This document shows, piece by piece, positions 17,015 through 27,400 of a DNA stretch of 64,000 nt. The DNA is from CAZIAK01 sp964537035. Lineage in GTDB: Bacteria > Planctomycetota > B15-G4. The notes beneath the pieces were generated by a model. The model was not told the origin of the DNA. It saw only the letters and a program-made list of their open reading frames with translations, and searched no databases. The DNA lies in the NCBI GenBank assembly GCA_964537035.1, contig CAZIAK010000018.1:1-64000 (forward strand), in the 5' to 3' direction. Position numbers and translations under genes: made by a program. The first letter of the stretch is position 1. Each line of letters starts with the position of its first letter.

Positions 17015-19384
17015 ATGGACAGCGCACAGACAGAGATCTTGGAGCAGAACCTGCGAGCCGACCTGAGAGATCAGGTGGCCTGGGTGGATCGGCTCGCCCG
17101 CAGACTGGTCTCTGACCCGGACCTGGCGGCGGACGTGGCCCAGGACGCCTGGGTGCGGGTGCTGCGACGGCCGCCGCAAGACACGAGCAACGTGGCGCGA
17201 CTACGGGCCTGGCTGCGCAGAGTTGTCTCGTCTGCGGCCATCGACTCCGCCCGCTCGGCCAAGCGTCGCGGTCGGCGTGAGGCCGCGGTGGCACGGCCCG
17301 ACCGCAGCGCTTCGACCCTTGATGTGGTCGAGCGGCTCGCGGCCCGTCGGCGGGTGATCGAAGCCGTCCTTCAACTCGACGAGCCCTATCGCACCACCGT
17401 CTTGCTGCGGCACTTCGACGCACTCGACACGGCCACCATCGCCAGGCAGATGGACGTGTCCGCCGCCGTGGTGCGCAAGCGCCTGTCCCGAGGGCTGTCC
17501 ATCCTCCGCGGACGGTTGGGCAGCGGCTCTGCAGGGGACAACATCACCTGCTGGGTCGCGGGGCTGTTCGCGTTCAAGGGTCACCCCTCAGGAGGAGTCG
17601 CCATGGCCAATGCCGTGACCGCCGCAGTGATCACCAAAGTCGGCTTGTCACTGCTCATCGTCGCCGGTTTGACCATGACTGGAGCCTGGGTCCTGGACAG
17701 CGACGAAAACCCGACAGCGCAGCCGGTCGCAGCCCTGCCTGCAGTGAGCCCTCAGCCGACCGTGGTGAGCGCGCCCACGGCTCTCGGCGCGTTCGCGAGC
17801 GGAGCACCGGAGCCTCTGCAAGTCTCTGCTCCGGTCGTCGCAGGCCCGGATGACAAGGGCCAGCTCTCCCCTCCCGCCCCCGCAACCGTGCTGCTCACAC
17901 TCCAAACAGTGGACGAGCGCGGAGGCCCCATCGCCGGCGTGGAAGTGCGCAGCAAGTTCCGGCAGTCGGAGCCGTGGTGGACCGACACCAGCGGCCAGAT
18001 TGAGCCGTGGTGGACCGACGCCAAGGGCCAGATAGAGATCCCGGTCGCTGCGGGCAGCGTGCTCGACCTGCTGCTCAAGCACGAACGCTTCCTCATCGAG
18101 CGGCTCGAGATCCAGATCCCCGGCGAGCTGACGATCGACACCATGCAAAGCGAGACGTTTCGGCCCGTCGTGGTGCTTCGCGAGGGCAGCGCGGCGCGAG
18201 TGGCTGTGACGGATACCAAGGGGGCGCCCATCGGAGGGGCCACCGTTCGCCTGCGCGACATGCATGACCTGACCGCTGACGGCACCATTCTCGGCACCGC
18301 AACAGACCTCGCGCGATCCGACTTCTACACAGGCCTGGGCGGCACGGACATCCGCGAGAGCACGACGGGTGACGACGGCATCGCCTCGCTCAGAGGCTTG
18401 CGCCCTGGCACGTATCAGCTGCGGGTCTGGGCGGACAGGTTCAGCGAGCATGACCAGACCGATCTGGGTATCACCTCGGGCCTCAACGACTTGGGGGTCG
18501 TGCAGCTTTCAGACGCGGTGCTGGTGCAGGGCGTGGTGCTCGGCCCCGGTGGGCCCGTGGAAGGCGCCAGAGTTGAGCTCATGCCCACTGCGGGTGGCGA
18601 GTACGCCACGGTGGACACGAACGCCATGGGCGAGTTCAAGGTCCACACCCTGAGTGCATACCCCGCGGAGAACCGCCTCAAGGTGAGCCACGACGGGCAT
18701 GACACCCTGTGCGCCTCCAACATCGTGCTCGATGAGCAACCCCTGGTGCTGGAGCTACGAGCCCGCAGTGTAGCCCGACTGCTGCTCATCGACCCGACCC
18801 TGGGCACGCCCATCCACGGCGACGTCATGGTCTCCCGCGAGTACACCGACAGCTCACTGCTCCTGCCAGCGGCCTTCGCCAAGCGTGTCAGCACGCAAGC
18901 TGGCGAAGTTCTGATCGATGGGCTGGAGTCCTGCCTCCACGGAGTCCTGCTCAAGGTCGATGGCTTCCCACGGACCTGGGTCTCCCGAGATCAACTCCAG
19001 GCCGCTACCCACGACCCGCTCACGATCTTCCTGGAGGGCAAAGATCTGGTCCTGCTCGTGGTCACAGACCTGACGACGGGAGAGATCCTCTCGGACACAG
19101 GCCTGAAACTTGGTTACAAACAGAGCGGTCCCCACAGCATCTCCTCGAGCACCACTTGGCACGGCGAAGGTTCAGGAACCCTGTTCGACCCCGTGCTGGG
19201 CGGCTTCCCGCTTGACGTACAGCAGCTGCGCCTGGGGAGGTACGCCGACAATACCCAGATCATGTGGGTCGCCGCGATCGCAGAGGGCTACTTGCCCGGC
19301 AAACAGATCACGCTCGTGAAGAACGGCGAACTCGTGAGGCGCGGCGAGGTGCACATCCGGCTGGAGCGAGAGAGCGGCGGCTGA
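17015..19384 (+). CDS. ECF sigma factor fused to a membrane helix and extracytoplasmic carboxypeptidase-regulatory-like domains (1)
   Basis: A 789-residue protein. Sigma region 2 (about 18-85: DPDLAADVAQDAWVRVLRR) and region 4 (about 115-175: LDEPYRTTVLLRHFDALDT, RQMDVSAAVVRKRLSRG) are clear. A single membrane helix at about 207-226 follows, then an outer part with several CarboxypepD_reg-like modules (GGPIAGVEV, APIGGATVRL, GPVEGARVEL). Architecture suggests a sigma factor tethered to the membrane and controlled by its own sensor domain; such fusions are known from Planctomycetes. An AGGAGG and in-frame ATG at residue 197 could start a product without the sigma part. A 33-base tandem duplication lies at 17969-18034. 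Confidence 0.85.
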   Translation: MDSAQTEILEQNLRADLRDQVAWVDRLARRLVSDPDLAADVAQDAWVRVLRRPPQDTSNVARLRAWLRRVVSSAAIDSARSAKRRGRREAAVARPDRSASTLDVVERLAARRRVIEAVLQLDEPYRTTVLLRHFDALDTATIARQMDVSAAVVRKRLSRGLSILRGRLGSGSAGDNITCWVAGLFAFKGHPSGGVAMANAVTAAVITKVGLSLLIVAGLTMTGAWVLDSDENPTAQPVAALPAVSPQPTVVSAPTALGAFASGAPEPLQVSAPVVAGPDDKGQLSPPAPATVLLTLQTVDERGGPIAGVEVRSKFRQSEPWWTDTSGQIEPWWTDAKGQIEIPVAAGSVLDLLLKHERFLIERLEIQIPGELTIDTMQSETFRPVVVLREGSAARVAVTDTKGAPIGGATVRLRDMHDLTADGTILGTATDLARSDFYTGLGGTDIRESTTGDDGIASLRGLRPGTYQLRVWADRFSEHDQTDLGITSGLNDLGVVQLSDAVLVQGVVLGPGGPVEGARVELMPTAGGEYATVDTNAMGEFKVHTLSAYPAENRLKVSHDGHDTLCASNIVLDEQPLVLELRARSVARLLLIDPTLGTPIHGDVMVSREYTDSSLLLPAAFAKRVSTQAGEVLIDGLESCLHGVLLKVDGFPRTWVSRDQLQAATHDPLTIFLEGKDLVLLVVTDLTTGEILSDTGLKLGYKQSGPHSISSSTTWHGEGSGTLFDPVLGGFPLDVQQLRLGRYADNTQIMWVAAIAEGYLPGKQITLVKNGELVRRGEVHIRLERESGG
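17590..17605 (+). promoter_or_regulatory. Internal Shine-Dalgarno and start codon before the membrane helix of sigma fusion 1
   Basis: AGGAGG at 17590-17595 stands 7 bases before the in-frame ATG at 17603 (Met197), directly ahead of the membrane helix. The gene's own start at 17015 has only a weak upstream purine stretch. This could initiate a sigma-less membrane sensor protein. Confidence 0.5.
17969..18034 (+). repeat. 33-base in-frame tandem duplication within sigma fusion 1
   Basis: Copies at 17969-18001 and 18002-18034 encode EPWWTDTSGQI and EPWWTDAKGQI, eleven residues repeated once. The near-identity at DNA level indicates a recent duplication that keeps the frame. Confidence 0.85.
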
Positions 19385-19465
19385 GCGGCCCGGGTCCGGG
19401 ATTCCAGGCTTTCTGCCGGAATGACTGTCACTCACCGCTGATCGGCGGGATTCTAGAGTGACGCC

Positions 19466-20998
19466 ATGGCACACACTCCTCACCACCACGACTCGGAGCA
19501 ACTGCTCGCTCAGCTCGGCTGGGTGAAGGCCCTGGCCCACCGACTCGTGGTCGATCCCAATGTTGCGGACGACGTGCTGCAACGGGTGTGCTTGCTCGCA
19601 CTTGAGAATCCGCCCCGAGACCTGAGCGGCGAACAAGGGCTGCGCCGTTGGTTGTCGTCCGCGACTCGCCGCCTGGTGCACCACTCGCAGCGCAGTCAGA
19701 GTCGACGGGCCCGTCGAGAGCGGGGCGCTGCCCGGCCAGAAGAGCTTCCATCAACGGCAACAGTCGCAGAACGCCGCGAGCTGATGCGCACTCTTGTGGA
19801 CGCTCTCACCGGCCTGGACGAACCGTACTTCACCGTGCTCACCCTGCGCTACTTCGACGGTCTCACGATCGCCGAGATCGCCACACGAGAGCAAGTCTCA
19901 CGAGAACTGGTGCGCACGCGCCTCTCCCGTGGACGAACCAAACTGCGTGCTCGGCTGCAGCCAGGCGAGGGTGACGACCGCGAGCGCTGGCTGGCCGCCC
20001 TCGGCCCCATGGCCATCTCAACGGCCTTCGTGCGCGACGGCGCTCACCTTGCTTTTTGGAAGAACCTCGGAGGATTCGTCATGGCACAAACCCCATCCGT
20101 CCTGGCCCTGAAGGCAGCTCTCGGCCTGGCGTTGGTGGCCGTGGTCGCGCTCACGGCTTGGAACGCCCTGGACGAGCCAGCGGCCCCGAGCACAGCAGCC
20201 CCACTCACTCTTCCCGCAACGAGCTCTGCTCCACCAGACGCTCTTGATGGTCACCTCGTGAGCGATCCCGGGCCGAGCTCAATCCAAATGCCTCTGGTAG
20301 CTCCCCCAGCCACGGCGCCCGAACATGCAGAACTCCTGGCCGAGCCGATTCAAGCCATCGATCGGGAGCTGGTCCTCAATCAACTGTTCAACCTGACCTC
20401 CCAACTCGCCCTGGGTGAACTCACTGCCGATGCTGTGCTCGATCTGTCCTTGGACATGATGGCCCTGCTCGAAGACGCAGCAGAACCAGAGATGACACAC
20501 GGTGGAAACGTCGCCAAGTACACGCTGCTGGAGTCAAACCCCGGCGACCATATCACCCTGAGCGTTCGAGAGGCCGATGTGCCGGGAGGCGTACCTGAGT
20601 TCCGGATCGAGGCTGACTTGAAGACCTTGCCCGGGTTCATCACGGGCAGCGTCGACGATGGAACCACCAGCACCACCGTGGGGTTCGACTACTACCTGGA
20701 CAGGGACAGTCAGCTCTCAAGCATGTACGTGATAACACAGGCCCTCACCAAGCACTCTGAGGCCCTCGCGGATGAGTCCCTCAGCAGAGGGCGACTCCCG
20801 GGCGGGGGGGCATTACGCGTCGAGGGGGGCGAGACCAAGTGGCAGCCGCTGTGGATGCAGTACCAAGTGATGGACGACGGCGAAATCTCGTGGATGCACA
20901 CCATCGGCGATGCAGTCATCGACGAGACCGGACTGGACCCCCAGGATGCCCGCTCGCAGAGGCTGGCCAAGCGATTGGCCGACGCTCGGAACCGCTGA
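19466..20998 (+). CDS. ECF sigma factor fused to a membrane helix and an extracytoplasmic domain (2)
   Basis: A 510-residue protein with sigma region 2 (about 18-85: DPNVADDVLQRVCLLALENP) and region 4 (about 115-175: LDEPYFTVLTLRYFDGLTI, REQVSRELVRTRLSRG). A linker ends in a membrane helix at about 214-233. The outer part of about 275 residues has no recognised domain and differs from the carboxypeptidase-regulatory-like modules of the other two fusions. It follows sigma fusion 1 by 81 bases in the same direction, so the two may be co-transcribed. A strong Shine-Dalgarno and ATG at Met206 lie just before the helix. Confidence 0.82.
   Translation: MAHTPHHHDSEQLLAQLGWVKALAHRLVVDPNVADDVLQRVCLLALENPPRDLSGEQGLRRWLSSATRRLVHHSQRSQSRRARRERGAARPEELPSTATVAERRELMRTLVDALTGLDEPYFTVLTLRYFDGLTIAEIATREQVSRELVRTRLSRGRTKLRARLQPGEGDDRERWLAALGPMAISTAFVRDGAHLAFWKNLGGFVMAQTPSVLALKAALGLALVAVVALTAWNALDEPAAPSTAAPLTLPATSSAPPDALDGHLVSDPGPSSIQMPLVAPPATAPEHAELLAEPIQAIDRELVLNQLFNLTSQLALGELTADAVLDLSLDMMALLEDAAEPEMTHGGNVAKYTLLESNPGDHITLSVREADVPGGVPEFRIEADLKTLPGFITGSVDDGTTSTTVGFDYYLDRDSQLSSMYVITQALTKHSEALADESLSRGRLPGGGALRVEGGETKWQPLWMQYQVMDDGEISWMHTIGDAVIDETGLDPQDARSQRLAKRLADARNR
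20069..20083 (+). promoter_or_regulatory. Internal Shine-Dalgarno and start codon before the membrane helix of sigma fusion 2
   Basis: GGAGG at 20069-20073 stands 7 bases before the in-frame ATG at 20081 (Met206). The position relative to the sigma domain and helix matches the internal site in sigma fusion 1. The primary start at 19466 has no good Shine-Dalgarno. Confidence 0.5.
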
Positions 20999-21132
20999 GC
21001 GCATCTGGCTCCTCGCCCTACACGGGCGCAGGATGGGTCCGTTTCGGAATCCCATCCCACAGAGGCTCTTTCGCCACCTATATTGGTCCCCCGAGCTTGC
21101 GCTCGACCAGAGAGTCGCTTCAGGGGGAAAAG

Positions 21133-23946
21133 ATGATCTTCAAGCCAGCGATGGTCTCCTTGCTGGTTCTCGCGCTCTGCGCGGGCGCGCAGGGACAAAT
21201 CGTGCCCGACTTCGACGCCGTGCCGATCTCCGGGCAGAATCCCCTGACGGTCAGCTTCACCGATCAGACCACTGGGGCCTCACCCATCTTCTGGCTCTGG
21301 GACTTCGGTGACGGCGGGGCTTCGAACGCGCAGAACCCGGTGCATACCTATCTCGCGCCGGGGTCCTACACCGTCAGCTTGACCGCCATCGAAAGCACGA
21401 GCGCTTTCGGTACAGCAACCAAGCGCGACTTCATCAGCGTCGCGCCCGCGCCCCTCGTGCCCAACTTCGTGGCCACACCCACCACGGGCGCGCTGCCCCT
21501 GACCGTGAGCTTCAGCGATCAATCCAGCGGCGTGGCGCCCACGTCCTGGGTTTGGGACTTCGGTGACGGCGGCACATCAGCTGACCAGAATCCCAGCCAC
21601 ACCTACCTGGCCATCGGCAGCTACACGGTCACCCTCACGGCGTTCTTCCATCAGCAAACGGCCACTCTCGTTTCGACCGACCTGATCACCGTCGTCCCGG
21701 CCCCGCTGGTCGCCGACTTCAACGCCACGCCTCTCTCGGGCGTCAACCCGTTGCAGGTCTCCTTCACGGACACTTCGCACGGCGCCACCACGACAGCCTG
21801 GTCGTGGGACTTCGGCGACGGCGCCAGCTCAACAGTGCAGAACCCGACGCACACCTACACGGCCCCGGGCCACTACGACGTCAGCTTGACGGCCTTCGTA
21901 CTGCAACAAGCTGAGACGACGGTGAAGACAGGCCTGATCAGTGTCGCTCCCGCCCCCCTCGTGACAGCCTTCACGGCCGACCCGCTCAGCGGCAGCAACC
22001 CGCTCAAGGTGAGCTTTCTCGACCAGTCCGTTGGCGCCACTGTCACGGCCTGGCTGTGGGACTTCGGCGACGGCAGCCAATCCAGGCTGCAGAACCCTCG
22101 CCACACCTACACGGCGGTGGGAGACCACACCGTTTCACTCACCGCCTTTGTGGGCCAGCAAGGTGAGACCGCCGTGCAGGCCCAGTTCATCCACGTCGAC
22201 CCCGCACCGCTCGTCGTGGGCATCGCCGCCTCGCCCAAGCTGGGGCACGCCCCGCTCTGGGTGAATTTCAGCGACCAATCCAGCGGCGCACCGGTGACAG
22301 CCTGGGCGTGGGACTTCGGTGATGGTTTTGGCGCCAACATCCAGAATCCCAAGCACCAGTTCGTCGCACCAGGATCCTACACCGTGACCCTCACCGTCTC
22401 GGTGGGCCAACAGACCGGGACACTCGTCCAGCAGGGATTGGTGACCGTGCTCCCGCCTCTCTACCCCGTGACTGCCGAGGTCTTCGCCAGCGATGCCGGG
22501 ATCGGTGATCGCTTCGGCCACAGCGTTTCGCTCAGTGCAGACCGGCTGCTCACCGGAGCCATCTTCCAGGACACTGTAGGCACCAACTCGGGGGCAGCCT
22601 ACATACACGAGCTCGCGGCCGACGGCTCCTGGGCCGAACTCACCCGCCTGCTGGCCAGCGATCGCACGGCCGGTGATCAGTTCGGCAACTCCGTCGCCAT
22701 CTCTGGCAGCCGCGCCGTGATCGGTGCGCCATTCCACGAACACGATGGCGCGTTTGATCAGGGATCCGCCTACATCTTCGAGCACAAGCCCGGCCTCCTC
22801 TGGCGAGAGGTCGCCGAGCTGAGGTCCCCCCACCTGAACAACAACACACACTTCGGCAGGGCGGTTGCGCTGGAGAACGACACTGTTGCCGTAGGTGGCG
22901 AAGCCCAAGGACTCAAAGCGGGAACTGCCTGGGTCTTCGAGCGCGGCGCCTCGGGAGGCTGGGACGAAGTGGCCAAACTGCAGGCAGGTGACGAGGCCGC
23001 GGGAGATCGGTTCGGCATGGCCGTCGCCATGTCTTCTGGTTACCTGCTCGTCGGCGCACCGCAGGAGAGCCACGGAGGGATCGGCGCGGGCGCAGCCTAC
23101 GTCTTCAAGAGATCTGCTGAAGGCCAGTGGCTTCAACAGGCCAGGCTCGCCCCGACCGACGTTGGCATGGGCGCACAGTTCGGCGCCGCCGTGTCCCTCT
23201 CTGGCAGCCGCGCGGTGATCGGCTCCCCCGGTCACCGCAGCTTCAAGGGAGCCGCCTACGTCTTCGATCGCCAACCCGACGGGACCTGGGAGCAGACTGC
23301 GTTGCTCGTCATCGCCGACCCCACGTCCTTCGACATGCTGGGCACGGACGTCTCGATCCGTGGCGACGACGCGCTCATCGGCGCCACGGGAACAGACTCC
23401 CTCGTCTACGGCACGAACTCGGGCTCGGCCTACCTGTTTCGGCGCCAGCCCAATGGTGATTGGAGTCAGCTGGCCCAGCTCTTGTCCTCTGACGGGAAAG
23501 CGAACGATGAGCTGGGCGTCGCCGTCTCCCTGGCAGCAGGGCGTTTAGCCATCGGTGCGAGAAAACACGACCACGCCGGGGGCGACGCGGGTGCGGTCTA
23601 CATCTATGAAGCCGCGTCGGGTTCACTCTTGCTGGAGACCCTCCCCGCCGACTCCGCGACTCCCACGGCGACCCTTTCGCTCGTGCTACGGGGAGCGCCT
23701 CCAGGATCATGGGTGCAACTTCTGATGGCTCTCCCAGACGACTCCAGTGCGGCGCCAGAAGGTCGGCACAAGACGCCGCTGCCCAGTGTGAGCATCGTCA
23801 CCATGCGAGCTGACGCCGACGGTGAGGTCACGCTGCCGCTCGCGTCAGGCGGTGACACCCTGGCTCCCTGCCGGCTGCAAGCGGTCGTCCCTGAGAACGG
23901 GGCGCTGCAGTGGTCGAACGTGCTGAAGCTGCCCGGCGATTCGTGA
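21133..23946 (+). CDS. Secreted protein with five PKD domains and FG-GAP repeats
   Basis: A 937-residue exported protein. The ATG at 21133 follows a GGGGGAAAAG and gives a signal peptide ending GAQGQ. Five PKD domains of about 84 residues run in tandem over residues about 22-440, each with a W-DFGDG core (WLWDFGDG, WVWDFGDG, WSWDFGDG, WAWDFGDG) and a PAP-like boundary. About seven to eight FG-GAP-type beta-propeller repeats follow (GDRFGHSVSLS, GDQFGNSVAIS, GAQFGAAVSLS). The C-terminal 90 residues form a beta-sandwich-like tail ending WSNVLKLPGDS, similar in style to the tails of other secreted proteins here. Probably cell-surface or matrix; function unknown. Confidence 0.85.
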   Translation: MIFKPAMVSLLVLALCAGAQGQIVPDFDAVPISGQNPLTVSFTDQTTGASPIFWLWDFGDGGASNAQNPVHTYLAPGSYTVSLTAIESTSAFGTATKRDFISVAPAPLVPNFVATPTTGALPLTVSFSDQSSGVAPTSWVWDFGDGGTSADQNPSHTYLAIGSYTVTLTAFFHQQTATLVSTDLITVVPAPLVADFNATPLSGVNPLQVSFTDTSHGATTTAWSWDFGDGASSTVQNPTHTYTAPGHYDVSLTAFVLQQAETTVKTGLISVAPAPLVTAFTADPLSGSNPLKVSFLDQSVGATVTAWLWDFGDGSQSRLQNPRHTYTAVGDHTVSLTAFVGQQGETAVQAQFIHVDPAPLVVGIAASPKLGHAPLWVNFSDQSSGAPVTAWAWDFGDGFGANIQNPKHQFVAPGSYTVTLTVSVGQQTGTLVQQGLVTVLPPLYPVTAEVFASDAGIGDRFGHSVSLSADRLLTGAIFQDTVGTNSGAAYIHELAADGSWAELTRLLASDRTAGDQFGNSVAISGSRAVIGAPFHEHDGAFDQGSAYIFEHKPGLLWREVAELRSPHLNNNTHFGRAVALENDTVAVGGEAQGLKAGTAWVFERGASGGWDEVAKLQAGDEAAGDRFGMAVAMSSGYLLVGAPQESHGGIGAGAAYVFKRSAEGQWLQQARLAPTDVGMGAQFGAAVSLSGSRAVIGSPGHRSFKGAAYVFDRQPDGTWEQTALLVIADPTSFDMLGTDVSIRGDDALIGATGTDSLVYGTNSGSAYLFRRQPNGDWSQLAQLLSSDGKANDELGVAVSLAAGRLAIGARKHDHAGGDAGAVYIYEAASGSLLLETLPADSATPTATLSLVLRGAPPGSWVQLLMALPDDSSAAPEGRHKTPLPSVSIVTMRADADGEVTLPLASGGDTLAPCRLQAVVPENGALQWSNVLKLPGDS

Positions 23947-24125
23947 GGACCTGCTCAGGGTGTGCTGCCACGCACTCCGTTGCTGGCGGCGAAGCCCGCT
24001 GGCGAAGGGCTGGGCGTGTCCGGCACGCAGGGTCAATCCCAGGCTTGCGCTCCCGCTCGCAAGCCATGGATACTCACCACCCGGGCAGGACCACACACTG
24101 ACATCACGCAAGGGGGCGAGTGACC

Positions 24126-24365
24126 ATGCCGAGACGACGGGCAGATGCAGAGACACTGACTGTTGGTGAGTGGATGCTCACCGTCTTCGTGTTGGGGATT
24201 CCGGTGGTGAATCTGGTGATGTACTTCGCCTGGGCCTTCAGCAGCACGGGAAACGCTGATCGAAGGAACTTCTGCCGAGCCACGATCTGCTGGGCCCTTA
24301 TCGGCATGTTCGTCTGGGGCGGCTTCTTGCTGCTCGCTGTGGGAGCGTCCGTGGCAGCCCGGTAG
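24126..24365 (+). CDS. Small two-helix membrane protein
   Basis: A 79-residue protein with two hydrophobic segments (MLTVFVLGIPVVNLVMYFAWAF and ATICWALIGMFVWGGFLLLAVG) joined by a short basic loop. The ATG at 24126 has AGGGGG 9 bases upstream; the alternative GTG at 24120 is too close to it. It faces sigma fusion 3 on the opposite strand, 44 bases away. No family recognised. Confidence 0.6.
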   Translation: MPRRRADAETLTVGEWMLTVFVLGIPVVNLVMYFAWAFSSTGNADRRNFCRATICWALIGMFVWGGFLLLAVGASVAAR

Positions 24366-24409
24366 GGATGGGACGAGACGCACGAGCGGCGCCTGGCAGC
24401 GCGGCGAGT

Positions 24410-27400
24410 TCAGTCGAGCTCGATCTCGACCTGCTTCGCGTCACCTCGTGCCACCTGGAGGGTTCTCGACGCGACCTCCACACCGTCTGCACCGCTGGTG
24501 AAGACCCGTAGCACGTAGGAGCCCACGTCGACCGGATCGAAGCTCCAGTGCCCGGCCTCGGGCCGGACGCTGTCGAGCCTCACCCCGGTGTGGCGATCGT
24601 GGAGATGCACCACGAAGTCGTCCACGGAGACGTCGGGTCCGGCAGTGAGTGTGCCGTCGATGATCGCGGCGCGGCGCATCGTGATCGTCACTTCGTGGGG
24701 CTCATCGCTCTCTTCAAGCGTCACACCCACACCCCCGGTCGAGAGGTAGCCGCTGGCGCTGGCAAAGCAGTCCGCTCGCCCCAACGGCAGGTGCTGCGCG
24801 GCGAACTCTCCCGCGGCGTTCGTGACCCTGTCCACCCAGTAGGGGCCCAGGGCCTCATTGCGCAGACGGCCGAGAGTGTCCTGGCTCAGAGCTCCCAAGG
24901 ACGGATACCGATCGCCTGGAGCCCGGCCACCGTTGATCTGGACAGCCGCACCGGCCAGGGGTTCGCCGTTGTCGGCGTCGACAACTCGGCCACGAATCAT
25001 CGCACCGGCGAGGTCTACGGCGAGCTGGTCTGCAGCGCCGTCCACCAGCGTGATCGAGCGCACGTTGACCAAGCCGTCCGGAGCGTTCACCACCAGCATC
25101 GCGGGGCCCGGGAGCATGCCTGCCAGGCGATAGCCACCGTCCTGATCCGTGGTGGTCGTGGCGACGACCTGCCAGCGCTGGGCGCTGTCCGGCGTGCTGA
25201 CGACCCGCACCTGTGCGCCGCTGAACGGAGTACCTGAGCTGGTCACCGTGCCGTAGATGACCGCCCCCTCCATCAACTGCAGGTCCACCTGGCCGAGCTC
25301 CTGTTCATCGAGCCACAGATCCACGGCGCCTCGGGGCAGATCGTCCGGCAGGCTGTCCAGGCCGCCGTAGCCCGACGGATCGACAGAGGCCGCGACGGCC
25401 AGCAACACCTGACGCCCTGAGGTCAGCTTCAAGAAACGATAGTGCCCCATCTCGTCCGCCGTGGCCAGCCGCGCCCCCTTCAGGTCGCGAGCCTTCGATG
25501 TCAATGAGATGGGCAGGCCTCGCCAGCGCCCCGCCGCAGGCTCCTCCCGCCTTGGAACTGACAAGGCCAAGACAGTCGCTCCGGGAACATGGCGCCCCTC
25601 TGCATTGGTGACCGTGCCCTCGACGAGCCGTTCCCCCGTGAGCTGGACCACGTAGGGCGCATCGGTCTGTTGTTCAAGGATGACCCTCTGCTCCGTCTGC
25701 GCACCCACGTGACGGTCGGCGTTGACCCAGACAATCCACTCACCGGGGGCTGCGTCGATGGCATAGCGACCATCGATCCCCGTGCGATGCCCCACCGTGC
25801 CCGTCTTCATGGCGGGACCTGACCTTGGCGCCATCTGCACGTGGGCGCCGGCGATCGGATCACCATGATCGTCGATCACGAAGCCAGAGAACACGAGGGA
25901 GCGATCGAGGAGGATCTCTACGGCGACGATAGCGCCCGGCGCTACAGGTCCCGCCGTCACCAGCGCCTGCCCATACCCTGCCGCGTGCACCATGAGATCT
26001 GTGCCCTCTGCCCCCGCGCCGGTGATACGAAAAGCCCCCGGTGCAAGGTCGTAGCGTTCGCCCCGCTGAACACGCAGCTCATCCCGCACCCGGCGGGTCA
26101 GCTCAGAGAATCGCTCGGGCAAGTTGGCCCAGACCTGGGCTTCCGGGACAACCTCCCCGCTGAGCCGGTCTCGCAGAGTCAGCATGATCTCGCCCGGCGC
26201 CCGCAAGGTCAGCTCGATCGAGGTGTCACCAGTTTCGACGCGTGCATCGTGCGCATACGCCGTCCCCCTTGCCTTGGCTCCCAACGTATAGGGGCCAGGG
26301 AGCAGGCCACCGATGAGAAAACGCCCCTCGCTGTCCGTGTGCACCAGGGCGTCTGAACGATCATTGCGGACGCTCGGATCGACCGCGTACCAAGGCGGCG
26401 GCTGATGGTGCCTGACATAGACCGCCGCTGCGGGCACGGGCCTCCCTGCACTGTCCTGCACGAGGCCGCCCAGCTGCGCGCCGTTGCCCAACATCATCGT
26501 GCCCACGTCGGTCGTCGCACCTGAGGCGATGGCCGTTCCCTTGAGCGCGATGATGTCTCTGTCGGCACGAGTGATCGCCAGATCGACCTGTCCGGCGGGG
26601 AGCCCCGTGAGCACGAAGCGCCCGTCGTCGCCTGTGCTCGCTCGGACCACCGTGCGCTGAGCCCGTGAGAGCAGCTCATGCTCAATGGGAACACCACTCT
26701 GGGCCTCCCCCTTCGACGCAGGCGACCAGGCCAGCAGCTCCACGGTCACCCCCGCCAGGGGCCGGTCAGCCCTGTCGGTCACGCGCCCCTGCACGCTGCC
26801 CGCCCAGGCCATGGAGAGGACTCCGAGGTCGAAACCGCCACGCTGCAGGGGAGGGTTGCCGTGCACGCGGGTGACGTGGTCGCGATGAAGCACGACCAGC
26901 ACGGTCTCATCCAGGTCATCGTTCGAGTTCCTGGAGAAGTCGCGCTCGAACACGAAGCCGCCCAGCTCATCCGTGAACACACTCTCTGTCGCGGCCCGCA
27001 GGGTCATGGGTACCGGAGAGTCCTCGTTGTTCAGGCCCAACAGCCCGGCCAGTTGACTGGGATGGAGGGCGAAGCGCACCTCGGCTCCCGCGAGCGGCTC
27101 ACCGTCTCCATCGAGGACCGTGCCGTGCAAGGGGTCGGGTGCAGCTTCGGCAGACGCCGCTGCGGTCGTGGGCTCCACACCGAGCGCCACCAACGCCTCC
27201 GCTGCGGCGGGGGCAGACTCTAGCGGCTCGGCGGGCTCGGTCGCCTCGTTCGACAGCGGCGCCACAACCACCGCACCCCCACCGTCTTCGAGCAAGCCCA
27301 CCGTGCCCGGCACACCCGGGCCCAGCGCCCACCACAATCCCCCAAGCGTAGCCACGGTGACCACCACCGCCGTCACGACTTTCATCTTCATGGACATGAT

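Noticed and set aside
21199..22455. Repeated DNA at the PKD region as a mobile or regulatory repeat
   Set aside because: The roughly 250-base periodicity is explained by five tandem PKD protein domains.
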